Source: Alphaproteobacteria bacterium (GTDB taxonomy: Bacteria; Pseudomonadota; Alphaproteobacteria; SMXP01). From it: a DNA stretch of 10,592 bases. The position numbers and the translations under genes were made by a program. The DNA lies in assembly GCA_021774995.1 (NCBI GenBank), contig JAJFIM010000253.1, forward strand, positions 1 to 10,592, written 5' to 3'. Below the pieces are notes generated by a model. That model had not been told where the DNA came from. It did not search any database and worked only from the letters and a program-made list of their open reading frames with translations. Of the stretch, positions 1-7,755 are shown in pieces; positions within the stretch are counted from its first letter, which is position 1, and every line of letters starts with the position of its first letter.

Positions 1-732
1 TCAAAAATAACGCCGAAGGTCATATTGGAGGCCATGGGACAAGCCATGTTCACCTTAAGCGTTGGCGGCAGCGGCATGATCGCTTACGGCGCCTATTTGG
101 CGAAAGAAATCTCCATCACTCGCTCCGTCGCCATCATTGCCGCCGCCGACACAGCCGTCGCCCTGCTGGCGGGCCTGATGATTTTCCCCATCGTTTTTGC
201 CTCCGGCCTTCAACCCAGCGAGGGCGCCGGGCTTATTTTCGTCACCCTCCCCATTGCCTTTGGTCAAATGCCGGGCGGCGACATTGTCGGGGTCGCATTT
301 TTTGTCTTGCTCTTGTTTGCCGCACTTTCAACATCCATTGCCATGAGCCAGCCCGTCGTTGCGTGGCTTGAAGAACGATTTGGCCTCAATCGTATTTGGG
401 GCTCCATTTGGACGGGAGCGCTGGCTTGGATCATCGGATTGCTGACTGTTTTTTCGTTCAACATCCTATCTGATTTCCACCCATTTTCTTTCATCCCGCG
501 CTTTGCGGAAATGACAATATTTCTTGTCCTGAATGATTTCATTTCAAATATCGCTTTGCCGTTCAGCGCCTTCTGCCTCGTCATTTTTGCCGGCTGGATC
601 ATGTCGGAGCGCTCCAGCGCTGAAGAGCTCAACATGGATTCCAAGTCGGCATTCTTCATTTGGCGTATGCTGGTGCGTTTCGTCATCCCCGCCACCCTCA
701 TTGGCATCTTTGTAATGACATTCTTATCATGA
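1..732 (+). CDS. Sodium-dependent transporter, NSS family (C-terminal part; cut by left edge)
   Basis: The reading frame is open from base 1, so the gene starts outside the window; about 243 residues remain and, from the family's usual length near 450, roughly the first 200 are missing. What is left reads as TM6 to TM11 of a bacterial neurotransmitter:sodium symporter. The TM6 motif EAMGQAMFTLSVGGSGM matches the unwound TM6 region that lines the substrate site in LeuT-fold proteins. In TM8, ALSTSIAMSQP (nt 322-354) corresponds to the LeuT Na2-site stretch around Thr354/Ser355, here Ser-Thr, so sodium binding looks intact. The protein ends after a last helix beginning FIWRMLVRFVIP, as in 11-helix members such as Tyt1 and MhsT. 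These import amino acids, often aromatic ones; the substrate here is not visible. The stop codon overlaps the sulfatase start (ATGA), indicating translational coupling and one operon. Family call is firm, substrate unknown. Confidence 0.9.
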   Translation, partial: SKITPKVILEAMGQAMFTLSVGGSGMIAYGAYLAKEISITRSVAIIAAADTAVALLAGLMIFPIVFASGLQPSEGAGLIFVTLPIAFGQMPGGDIVGVAFFVLLLFAALSTSIAMSQPVVAWLEERFGLNRIWGSIWTGALAWIIGLLTVFSFNILSDFHPFSFIPRFAEMTIFLVLNDFISNIALPFSAFCLVIFAGWIMSERSSAEELNMDSKSAFFIWRMLVRFVIPATLIGIFVMTFLS

Positions 733-2336
733 CGGGTCGCCCAAATTTCGTATTTATCGTAACGGATCAACAAACTTACGCGCATGTGGGTTATGCGGGT
801 AACGACATTGTGGCAACGCCGAACATAGATAGTCTGGCGCATCAGGGGAGCTGGTTCGACAATTTTTATGTCGCTTCTCCGTCATGCATGCCCAACCGGG
901 CCACCATGATGACGGGCCGTATGCCAGCCTTGCACGGGGTGCGCCATAACGGCATCCCGCTTGACTGGGACAGCGTCACATTTGTTGACGTGCTGCGAGC
1001 GGCTGGGTATCGAACGGGCTTGGTTGGCAAAAGTCATTTGCAAAATTTTTTGGGCGAGAGGCCTGGCTATGAACGCGAAAGTTTTCCGGAAAACCTCGCG
1101 CCGCCGCCTCAAAAATTACAAGAGGCCCGCAAGGCCCGGCATGATGAAAGTCAATATGCGAACGAGCTGCAAAACCTTTGGCGCGGCAAACCAGGACATA
1201 ACGTCACTCTGCCTTATTACGGATTTGACGATGTAAAACTCTGCACAGGCCATGGCGACCAGGTATCGGGCCACTATGAGGATTGGCTCGCCGCGCACTT
1301 TCCGGACATGGCCGACAAGCGCGGTCCAAAGGCCGCCCTCAGCTTAAGTGCAACAGGCGCGCCGCAGACCTATAAGCCCGCACTGCCGGAAGAGGCTTAT
1401 CCGACGCGCTATGTGGAAGAACAAACAATCGCGATGCTGGAGAGGTGGAAAAACACGGCAAGTCAAACGCCATTTTTCCTGCAATGCAGTTTTCCAGATC
1501 CCCACCATCCCTTCACGCCGCCGGGGCGCTATTGGGATATGTATGACGCGCAAGACATAAAATTGCCGCGCTCTTTTTACGCTTCGACGCATGATCAAAC
1601 GCCGCCGCTTAAACACATTCACGAACACTGCATTGCAGGAAACAAGCAAGTGCGCGGCACGTCGCCCTTTATCGCAGATGAAGCCCAGGCCCGCGAAATT
1701 GTTGCTAAAACCTACGGTCAGATCACCATGATCGATGATGCGGTGGGGGCCATTGCGTCTTGTCTGAAACGGCTTGATCTAATGGATGACACGGTGATTG
1801 TTTTTACCAGCGATCACGGAGATTGGATGGGCGCGCACGGGCTGTTCCTGAAAGGACCCTTGCACTATCAAAATCTCATCCGGGTTCCTTTTGTCTGGCG
1901 CGATCCCAGTAACGAATTCAGGACCGGCTGCATTAAGGCGCTCGGCGGATCACTTGATCTTGCGCGCACAATTCTGGCGCGCGCAGGTCTGCAACCGGCC
2001 AACGGCATGCAAGGACAAAACCTCCTCACCTTTCTCAAGGGCGGCGTCCAAGAAGACACTGCAAGCATACTCATTGAACAGACTGCCCAATTCGCATATT
2101 TAGGCTTTGACCGGATCTTCAGCACATGGACTTTGGTCACGCCGAAATGGCGTCTAAGCATTTGGGAAGGATGCACATGGGGCGAACTTTACAATCTGGA
2201 CAATGATCCGGACGAACTCATCAATCTTTGGGATACGCCCGATAACGACAACATCCGCGCACGCCTGCAATTACAATTGATACACAAAGCGCAAAATTTA
2301 ACTGATAAGTCTCCATTCCCTCTTGACCGGGCGTGA
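729..2336 (+). CDS. Cytosolic type I (formylglycine) sulfatase / alkaline-phosphatase-superfamily hydrolase
   Basis: 535 residues. The ATG at 729 is chosen because it overlaps the transporter stop as ATGA and the protein then begins at once with the family strand MTGRPNFVFIVTDQQ; a longer frame from 660 would lie inside the transporter gene. The nucleophile motif CMPNR (Cys53) fits the CxPxR signal for conversion to formylglycine, followed by ATMMTGRMP. Asp13 and Gln14 are likely metal ligands, GKSH is at 100-103, and TSDHGD places metal ligands Asp362 and His363, with Lys375 near the sulfate pocket. There is no signal peptide or membrane helix, so it probably acts in the cytosol, unlike most arylsulfatases. 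It would hydrolyse a sulfate ester (or, as in phosphonate monoester hydrolases, a phospho-ester) of a small molecule brought in by the transporter. No clear Shine-Dalgarno sequence precedes it, consistent with coupling to the upstream gene. Substrate cannot be read from sequence. Confidence 0.9.
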   Translation: MTGRPNFVFIVTDQQTYAHVGYAGNDIVATPNIDSLAHQGSWFDNFYVASPSCMPNRATMMTGRMPALHGVRHNGIPLDWDSVTFVDVLRAAGYRTGLVGKSHLQNFLGERPGYERESFPENLAPPPQKLQEARKARHDESQYANELQNLWRGKPGHNVTLPYYGFDDVKLCTGHGDQVSGHYEDWLAAHFPDMADKRGPKAALSLSATGAPQTYKPALPEEAYPTRYVEEQTIAMLERWKNTASQTPFFLQCSFPDPHHPFTPPGRYWDMYDAQDIKLPRSFYASTHDQTPPLKHIHEHCIAGNKQVRGTSPFIADEAQAREIVAKTYGQITMIDDAVGAIASCLKRLDLMDDTVIVFTSDHGDWMGAHGLFLKGPLHYQNLIRVPFVWRDPSNEFRTGCIKALGGSLDLARTILARAGLQPANGMQGQNLLTFLKGGVQEDTASILIEQTAQFAYLGFDRIFSTWTLVTPKWRLSIWEGCTWGELYNLDNDPDELINLWDTPDNDNIRARLQLQLIHKAQNLTDKSPFPLDRA

Positions 2337-2375
2337 TGAGATATTTGTAACGCATAAAGTATAAGAGGTCCTGAC

Positions 2376-4046
2376 ATGACGCGACTTACCGCCGGCCAAG
2401 CCATCGTAAAATCCCTGGCAGCGCATAATATCGATACGCTTTTCTGCCTCCCCGGGGTGCAAAGCGATCACCTGTTTAATGCACTCTTCGATGAAGGCGA
2501 CAAAATTCGCGCCATTCATACGCGCCATGAGCAAGGCGCGGCCTATATGGCGCTGGGCGCAGCGCTGGCGACCGGCAAGCCCGCTGTTTACTCAGTGGTG
2601 CCGGGACCCGGGTTTCTCAACTCCACCGCGGCGTTGGCCACCGCTCAAAGCACATTCGCCCCGGTGATGTGTCTGACCGGACAGATCCCATCCGCCACGA
2701 TTGGCCGCGAATATGGCATGCTGCATGAAATTCCGGATCAACTCGGCATTTTGAAAACGCTCACAAAGTGGGCGGCGCGCATTCCGTCCGCCTCGGATGC
2801 GCCGGAACTGATGCATACCGCTTTTCATCAAATGCAATCCGGACGCCCCGGTCCGGTGGGTCTTGAATGCGCGATGGATATTCTCCCCCAAAGCGCGGAA
2901 GTTGACCTTGAGCGCGGCATGATTCAACCCCGTCCGCTCCCCATTGATGATGAAGCCATCTCACGGGCCGTTGCTTTGCTCAAAACCGCCAAGCGGCCGC
3001 TGATCGTCGTTGGCGGCGGCGCTTTGAACGCCGCCCAAGAAGTGAAAAACGTGGCTGAATTTTTGCAAAGCCCCGTGATCGCCTCTCGCATGGGCCGGGG
3101 GGTGTTGGACGACCGGCATTATCTCAGCCACACCATGCCTGGAGGCAATGTATTGTGGAAGGAGGCGGATGTCGTTCTGGGCGTCGGCACGCGCATGCAA
3201 ACAGAGCTCATGAACTGGGGAACGGATAAGGACGTCAAAATCATTAGGTTGAATATTGACGCCAGTGAAATCAATCGCATTAAAAAAGCCGATGTCGGAA
3301 TCATCGGCGACGCCAGACCGAGCCTTGCCGCGTTATATGAAGAACTTGAGCGCACCAGTTCTCCCAATTCCTCCCGCGAAGAGGAAATGCTCGACTTAAA
3401 AGCGACGCTCGCCAAGAAGTTCGAGGTTCTTGGTCCCCAAATGGGATGGCTGAAGGCCATCAGAGAAGAGCTTCCCGAAGAGGGTCTCTTTGTAGAGGAA
3501 CTCACGCAAGTGGGCTATGTCTCGCGCTTCGCCTTTCCGGTCTATAGCCCGCGCACCTTTATTTCCATGGGCTATCAAGGTACTTTGGGGTGGGGATTGG
3601 CGGCGGCGCTGGGTGTTAAGGTCGCCCGGCCCGACGCGCCTGTTGTGGCCATTGCTGGCGATGGCGGTTTTATGTTTAACGTCCAGGAACTGGCGACGGC
3701 GGTTCAGCATCGCATTCCCCTGGTCACGATTGTTTTCAATGACGGCGCTTTTGGAAATGTTCAGCGCATGCAAAAAGAGATGCACGGCAACCGCGTCATC
3801 GCCAGCGATCTCACCAATCCTGACTTTGTAAAACTGGCGGAAAGTTTTGGCGCGCGCGGGGTGCGCGCCGCAACGCCCAGCGCCTTGCGCCCGGCCTTAG
3901 CCGAAGGCTTTAAAGCTGACGGACCTACGGTAATCGAGGTGCCTGTTGGCGAAATGCCGAGTCCTTGGGAGGATTTTATTTTCCTGCCCAAAGTCAGACC
4001 CGCCTCAGAAGTGACGGCTCAGAAAAAAGGCCAGATACAAGTTTAA
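2376..4046 (+). CDS. ThDP-dependent enzyme, acetolactate synthase / benzoylformate decarboxylase superfamily
   Basis: 556 residues, the usual length for the superfamily. AGAGG seven bases before the ATG supports the start; the gap to the sulfatase stop is 39 bp, so it is likely the third gene of that operon. Domain order is standard: N-terminal pyrimidine-binding domain with the catalytic Glu52 in RHEQGAAYMA, a central domain (about 190-340; LIVVGGGA), and a C-terminal pyrophosphate-binding domain with the ThDP/Mg motif GDGGFMFN (428-435) to NDG (455-457). The family carries out 2-oxo-acid decarboxylation or carboligation (acetolactate synthase, benzoylformate or phenylpyruvate decarboxylase, AruI). 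Sequence alone does not separate these. No small regulatory subunit gene follows, which argues against a housekeeping biosynthetic acetolactate synthase. In this setting, decarboxylation of an aromatic or branched 2-oxo acid is plausible but inferred. The stop codon overlaps the stop of the opposite-strand dehalogenase gene. Confidence 0.9.
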   Translation: MTRLTAGQAIVKSLAAHNIDTLFCLPGVQSDHLFNALFDEGDKIRAIHTRHEQGAAYMALGAALATGKPAVYSVVPGPGFLNSTAALATAQSTFAPVMCLTGQIPSATIGREYGMLHEIPDQLGILKTLTKWAARIPSASDAPELMHTAFHQMQSGRPGPVGLECAMDILPQSAEVDLERGMIQPRPLPIDDEAISRAVALLKTAKRPLIVVGGGALNAAQEVKNVAEFLQSPVIASRMGRGVLDDRHYLSHTMPGGNVLWKEADVVLGVGTRMQTELMNWGTDKDVKIIRLNIDASEINRIKKADVGIIGDARPSLAALYEELERTSSPNSSREEEMLDLKATLAKKFEVLGPQMGWLKAIREELPEEGLFVEELTQVGYVSRFAFPVYSPRTFISMGYQGTLGWGLAAALGVKVARPDAPVVAIAGDGGFMFNVQELATAVQHRIPLVTIVFNDGAFGNVQRMQKEMHGNRVIASDLTNPDFVKLAESFGARGVRAATPSALRPALAEGFKADGPTVIEVPVGEMPSPWEDFIFLPKVRPASEVTAQKKGQIQV

Positions 4047-5380
4047 CGGGGCTGGTTTGAATCTGCATGTGGCGGCTCGGCTTTCCGGCCGGCCTCCACG
4101 GCTTTGACCCTGTCAACCGGCACAGGCCCTTTGGCGTCTGCGGGCGGGTTCGCCTCTGCGGGATAAATGGCGATTTTATCGTCTTTGCGATCAAGTCTTT
4201 CTTTTTTGAGTCCGCGACGGTTAACTTTACGCGCTACCTGCAAAACGCCGTTCACCAGCTCCAAATCGCGCCACCATTTTTTGCGTTCATTGCGTTCCCC
4301 ATAGTCCAGCACGTCGTCCAGCCAGATCAGAAACCGCCGCGTCCAGGGAAGATGGATCGCCGCCCAAAGCCCGGTGCGATGCTGCACGAGCCCTTCTTTG
4401 TTGAATGGACACACTTTCATGCACCGTCCGCACGACGTACCGCCTGGATTACTGATGCGGTATTTAACGCAATTTTCCGCATCCGGTTTCCACATCTCAT
4501 AGCCGTTGAACATGATCTTGTCGCCAAACGGAATAGCCGCGCAGGGGCACTCGCGGGCGCATTTACGGCATTTGGCGCAAAAGTCCTGCAACCCAAAATC
4601 AATCGGCTTGTCGACCGTTAAAGGCAAGTCCGTGGTGATGATCGCCGTTTTAAAACGCGGGCCCAAAAAGGGATTGATGATCACTTCGCCGATGCGCGAC
4701 AGCTCGCCAATACCCGCGAGTAGCGCCAGAGGCAAATGCAAAACTTCACTGTCCGCATTGGTGTGCGCCCGCGCAGCAAACCCAAGCTGGCGTATATAGT
4801 CCGCCGCCACAATGGCGTAAGTAGACCCCATCAAATACGCCCGTTGGCTCTGCCCCGACGAGATCCAGTCATTACCGTTCGCGCCGTCCATGGTGTCAAA
4901 ACCCTGATCAAGCGCCATGACGATGGCGAAACGGTGCTTCTGCTCAATCGGAACGCCTTCTCCATCATGCGAATACCATGCATAGGCTGGCGCTTCGCAT
5001 ATCCCCACAATGTCAGCGCCCAGAAAATAGAGAAGCGCCTTGATGTGTTCGGCGTTTTGGCGGGGATCATCGGTAAGCGGCGCGGGCGCGTCGGCCGTCT
5101 TGCCATCCTGAAAAGGTAGGTGCGTCGCGGCAAAATTGCGCAATACCAGACTCAAAGGCGTCTTAGTGTTGAAGCGCTTAATTTCTTTTGCAACGCGGGC
5201 GCCCAGATCTCCATGCGCGGCGCGGGAGAAAAAATTCGCGCGAAACGGCACGCGCGGCACTGCCTCATCATCAATGCGCGTCGTTGGACGATCAACGCGG
5301 GTGATCCGCTCCATGGGGTAGGGCCCAAGATGGGCGGGGCGGCGCCGACGGGAAAACCATTTCACGCCGCTTCTCCACAT
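4043..5380 (-). CDS. rdhA: Reductive dehalogenase (RdhA) catalytic protein, cytosolic, unfused
   Basis: 445 residues. Diagnostic RdhA features are visible in order: RVPFRANFFSRAAHGDLG near the N-terminus; YIRQLGF and LALLAGIGELSRIGEVIINPFLGPRFK in the corrinoid-binding nitroreductase-like core; TTDLPL...KPIDFG; then two ferredoxin-type clusters, Cys268-x2-271-x2-274-x3-278-Pro and Cys304...317-x2-320-x3-324-Pro. Tyr182 and Lys244 are 62 residues apart, the spacing I recall for the catalytic Tyr/Lys pair of the Nitratireductor enzyme NpRdhA; this needs alignment. The protein would use cobalamin and two 4Fe-4S clusters to remove halide from an aromatic. It has no Tat signal, no RdhB-like anchor gene nearby, and no C-terminal reductase domain as in NpRdhA/BhbA; instead a charged, Pro-rich tail (about 380-445) follows DYGERNERKKWW. 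It lies 26 bp after the HpaB-like gene as the last gene of the operon. A GTG at residue 6 (5365) has GGAG seven bases upstream and may be the true start. QueG is the main alternative but fits less well. Confidence 0.85.
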   Translation of the reverse strand: MWRSGVKWFSRRRRPAHLGPYPMERITRVDRPTTRIDDEAVPRVPFRANFFSRAAHGDLGARVAKEIKRFNTKTPLSLVLRNFAATHLPFQDGKTADAPAPLTDDPRQNAEHIKALLYFLGADIVGICEAPAYAWYSHDGEGVPIEQKHRFAIVMALDQGFDTMDGANGNDWISSGQSQRAYLMGSTYAIVAADYIRQLGFAARAHTNADSEVLHLPLALLAGIGELSRIGEVIINPFLGPRFKTAIITTDLPLTVDKPIDFGLQDFCAKCRKCARECPCAAIPFGDKIMFNGYEMWKPDAENCVKYRISNPGGTSCGRCMKVCPFNKEGLVQHRTGLWAAIHLPWTRRFLIWLDDVLDYGERNERKKWWRDLELVNGVLQVARKVNRRGLKKERLDRKDDKIAIYPAEANPPADAKGPVPVDRVKAVEAGRKAEPPHADSNQPR

Positions 5381-5406
5381 GCATGTTCACTTATTGCGGT
5401 CACCAA

Positions 5407-6909
5407 TTATTCCTGTACGGGCAAGAATGGCGGCGTCGAAAGATGATCGTTCACGCGGGACTCAAGGTCGTCAAGCATAGTCGTGATGCGATCAACGTGT
5501 TCGTCTTTGGAATAAAGATTATAAAGCGTGCCGGAGAGCCGCACAGGGTCCCCGGTGTAAAAGCGTTCATAAAGTTGTTGGCGTCCTGAAAAACTGGAAA
5601 CGGCGGCGTCATACGCCAAGCGGAACAATTTGACGCGGGAGCGCGAATCTGAATTAGCGGCCTGATAATATGTCTCGATATCTTCGCGCCGCGGACCCGC
5701 AAATTCTGCGTAAGACGGCACGCCCGCCAACCCGCCGGCCCCCAGAAGTTGAATAATCTCGCACATGCGCACAAACATCTTAGGAAACATCATACGCACG
5801 GTCCAAAGCGGCATATCGTGCGGCGCGACAGTGCCAAAGGGCGTTTGAACAGCTTGCGCTTCACTGGCAATGAGGCAGGAGCGCACAAATTCAACAAATG
5901 TGATCAGCTCGGTCAGTTTTTCCTGCACATGCTGAAACTTATCAATGTTAGTGCTGCGCACCATCGTAAAAGCAAGAGCCATCATGAACTCGGCCTTAGC
6001 GAGATTCTTGGTGCAGAATTGATGCATGATTTGCGGCATAGCCTGCGTGCGCATAAAAATGCCATTGCACATTTCCGGATCGCGGTGAATAAAAACGCGC
6101 TCCCAGGGCACCAGAACATTGTCGAAAATGATCATGGCGTCCGTTTCATCAAAACGTGAGCTCAATGGATTATCAAGCCAGGACCCCGGATCGCGATGAA
6201 CTGTCGAGGGACGGCAAATCACCCGCAGGCCCTGCGTGTTGACCGGAACGTTAAACCCAAACGCATAAGGCATCGCATCTTCGGAGTTCTGCAAGTAATT
6301 TGACGGCATCACCATAAGATCATTGGCGTAGACCGCCAGGGTCGCCACCATGCGCGCGCCTTTGATCACAATGCCTTCATCGGTTTCTTTCACGATCTTG
6401 GCGGCAAGATCTTTTGGTTGGCTTTCAACCGGCTGAGATCTGTCCACTTGAGGATTGACGAGGGTATGCGTCATCGAGACATCATTTTCGCGCGCGTGTT
6501 CGTAATAAGCGCGTATGTTTTGACCAAATTTTTCGCCGGAAGCGCCAAATACTTCCTGGGCGCTGGCAAAGCCAGTGGTGTGAATATTCATGAAATCCGG
6601 TGAGCGCCCGAAAAACCCGCATGTCGCCTCCATCCATATCCTGACCATTTCACGGCGGCGTTTCAGGTCATCAATGGATTTGGGTTCGATGTAACTTAAT
6701 CCCACGCGGTCGCCTGTACTGGGCGACGTGAAAGTCATTTTATCGACAAGGTCGTTTTGGTGCTGCATATCATACAATTCGGCCATGGTGTGCGCCGCGC
6801 CAGACAACCTCTGATCCCCGACAAGGTCGGTGACCCGCTCACCGTCAAGCCAAACCTCGCGGCCATCGTCAAGAGACTCCAAGAGTTCTTTGCCCCTACG
6901 TATGCCCAT
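5407..6909 (-). CDS. HpaB/TftD-type FADH2-dependent aromatic (halo)phenol monooxygenase
   Basis: 500 residues, close to the 510-520 of HpaB, TftD and TcpA. Group D two-component flavin monooxygenases have an acyl-CoA-dehydrogenase-like fold: N-terminal domain to about 145, beta domain (about 145-275, THTLVNPQVDRSQP to WERVFIHRD), then a C-terminal helical bundle. The substrate-pocket motif GRSPDFMN contains Arg102, equivalent by alignment from memory to HpaB Arg113 (E. coli), and His148 to HpaB His155; the HpaB Tyr117 position appears to be Phe106. Reaction: ortho- or para-hydroxylation of a phenol using FADH2 and O2, in some relatives with halide release. The reduced flavin must come from a separate HpaC-like reductase, which is not in the window. 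GAGGAG precedes the ATG, and the ATG follows the ligB stop directly (TAAATG), so expression is coupled. Exact substrate (4-hydroxyphenylacetate, 4-hydroxybenzoate-like or halophenol) is not determinable; non-oxygenase members such as 4-hydroxybutyryl-CoA dehydratase are less likely given the operon. Confidence 0.87.
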   Translation of the reverse strand: MGIRRGKELLESLDDGREVWLDGERVTDLVGDQRLSGAAHTMAELYDMQHQNDLVDKMTFTSPSTGDRVGLSYIEPKSIDDLKRRREMVRIWMEATCGFFGRSPDFMNIHTTGFASAQEVFGASGEKFGQNIRAYYEHARENDVSMTHTLVNPQVDRSQPVESQPKDLAAKIVKETDEGIVIKGARMVATLAVYANDLMVMPSNYLQNSEDAMPYAFGFNVPVNTQGLRVICRPSTVHRDPGSWLDNPLSSRFDETDAMIIFDNVLVPWERVFIHRDPEMCNGIFMRTQAMPQIMHQFCTKNLAKAEFMMALAFTMVRSTNIDKFQHVQEKLTELITFVEFVRSCLIASEAQAVQTPFGTVAPHDMPLWTVRMMFPKMFVRMCEIIQLLGAGGLAGVPSYAEFAGPRREDIETYYQAANSDSRSRVKLFRLAYDAAVSSFSGRQQLYERFYTGDPVRLSGTLYNLYSKDEHVDRITTMLDDLESRVNDHLSTPPFLPVQE

Positions 6910-7752
6910 TTAACTCTCCTCGTTTAATTTTTCGTCTAAAACCAAAAGGCCGTATCCCGTCAACATTGGCGCTGCGTAAAACCGGTGGACGCGGCGCACT
7001 TGATCAGAGAGCGCGCCGCGCATGCAAATCCAATTCACGACTTCCACAGATTCGGCGCCGCCTAAAATCATGATCTCGTCCTGGGTGTAGTCGGCCAACG
7101 TTTCTGGCTCTGTCTCCAGAAGCGTCATAAAATTCTGGTCCCAATCCGGATTGACGTGACCAAATCCGGACCCGGTCGTTTGATGCGACAAACCGCCTGT
7201 TCCCAATACAACCACTTTGGCGTCATTGTCATAGCTCTCAATCGCCCGGCGGATTTCCCGCCCCAGATTCCAACAACGCCGCGGACTGGGCAAGGGGTGC
7301 TGAACCGCATTGATAGAGACGCCGATAATGCGCACCGGCCATGGCGGTTCAAACAACATCGTGATGGGCGTCAACATGCCGTGATCGACCTGCTGAGACA
7401 TGCAGGTCGTGATATCAAAATCATGCGCCACAAGATGATTGACCAGATGCCAGGCCATTTCCGGATCATTAGGACAATCAGGAAAAGGGCGTTTGCCCCA
7501 CCCTTCATCAATAACGGGATTGGTTTCTCCAACGGAAATCGCAATGCTCGGAACGATGTCACAGAAGGTATTCATGTGATCGTTGTAAATGAGGACCACG
7601 GTATCGGGCGCTTTTTCACGCAACCAGGCATGCGCCGGATGATAAGCGTCGAAAATTTCTTTCCATTCGGGTTCGTTCTGTTTGCCGGCATCCTGAGCAA
7701 ATGCCAATGAGGGCGCATGACTGGCGCCGATGCCGCCAAGAATTCGAGCCAT
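6910..7752 (-). CDS. ligB: Class III extradiol ring-cleavage dioxygenase beta subunit (LigB-like)
   Basis: 280 residues versus about 300 for Sphingobium LigB. It aligns well by eye with protocatechuate 4,5-dioxygenase beta: MARILGGIGASHAP gives iron ligand His12, YNDH gives His59, and GGAESVEVVNW gives Glu234 as the third ligand (LigB His12/His61/Glu242). GTGGLSHQ supplies the catalytic base His190 (LigB His195). DEGWGKRPFPD and VDHGMLTPITM are further family stretches. The enzyme would open a catechol bearing a carboxylate (protocatechuate, gallate or a halogenated relative) between C4 and C5 with Fe(II) and O2. The C-terminus is about 20 residues shorter than LigB. GGAG lies within the end of the alpha-subunit gene upstream of the ATG, and only 3 bp separate the alpha stop from this start, as expected for subunits made together. 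Substrate among protocatechuate-like diols is inferred. Confidence 0.93.
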   Translation of the reverse strand: MARILGGIGASHAPSLAFAQDAGKQNEPEWKEIFDAYHPAHAWLREKAPDTVVLIYNDHMNTFCDIVPSIAISVGETNPVIDEGWGKRPFPDCPNDPEMAWHLVNHLVAHDFDITTCMSQQVDHGMLTPITMLFEPPWPVRIIGVSINAVQHPLPSPRRCWNLGREIRRAIESYDNDAKVVVLGTGGLSHQTTGSGFGHVNPDWDQNFMTLLETEPETLADYTQDEIMILGGAESVEVVNWICMRGALSDQVRRVHRFYAAPMLTGYGLLVLDEKLNEES

Positions 7753-7755
7753 GGT

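Noticed and set aside
660..728. Upstream start for the sulfatase inside the transporter gene
   Set aside because: The added residues are out-of-frame transporter sequence; the ATG at 729 overlaps the stop as ATGA and begins at the conserved first strand.
2337..2375. Separate promoter for the ThDP gene
   Set aside because: TTGTAA and TATAAG occur but only 9 bp apart; the 39 bp gap with a ribosome binding site fits an operon.
2376..4046. Housekeeping acetolactate synthase (ilvB)
   Set aside because: No ilvH-type small subunit gene follows and the neighbours are catabolic; the superfamily-level call is safer.
4043..5380. Epoxyqueuosine reductase (QueG) as the identity of the double 4Fe-4S protein
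   Set aside because: QueG shares the cobalamin/iron-sulfur layout, but the N-terminal VPFRANFFSRAAHGDLG, the AGIGELSRIGEVIINPFLGPR and TDLPL stretches, and the NCVKYR...GGTSCGRC second-cluster context match RdhA better, and the operon is catabolic.
7156..7710. 184-residue open frame on the plus strand opposite ligB
   Set aside because: It is the reverse-strand shadow of a well-conserved LigB gene, with no family motifs; the same applies to the 184-residue frame at 4067-4621 opposite rdhA.
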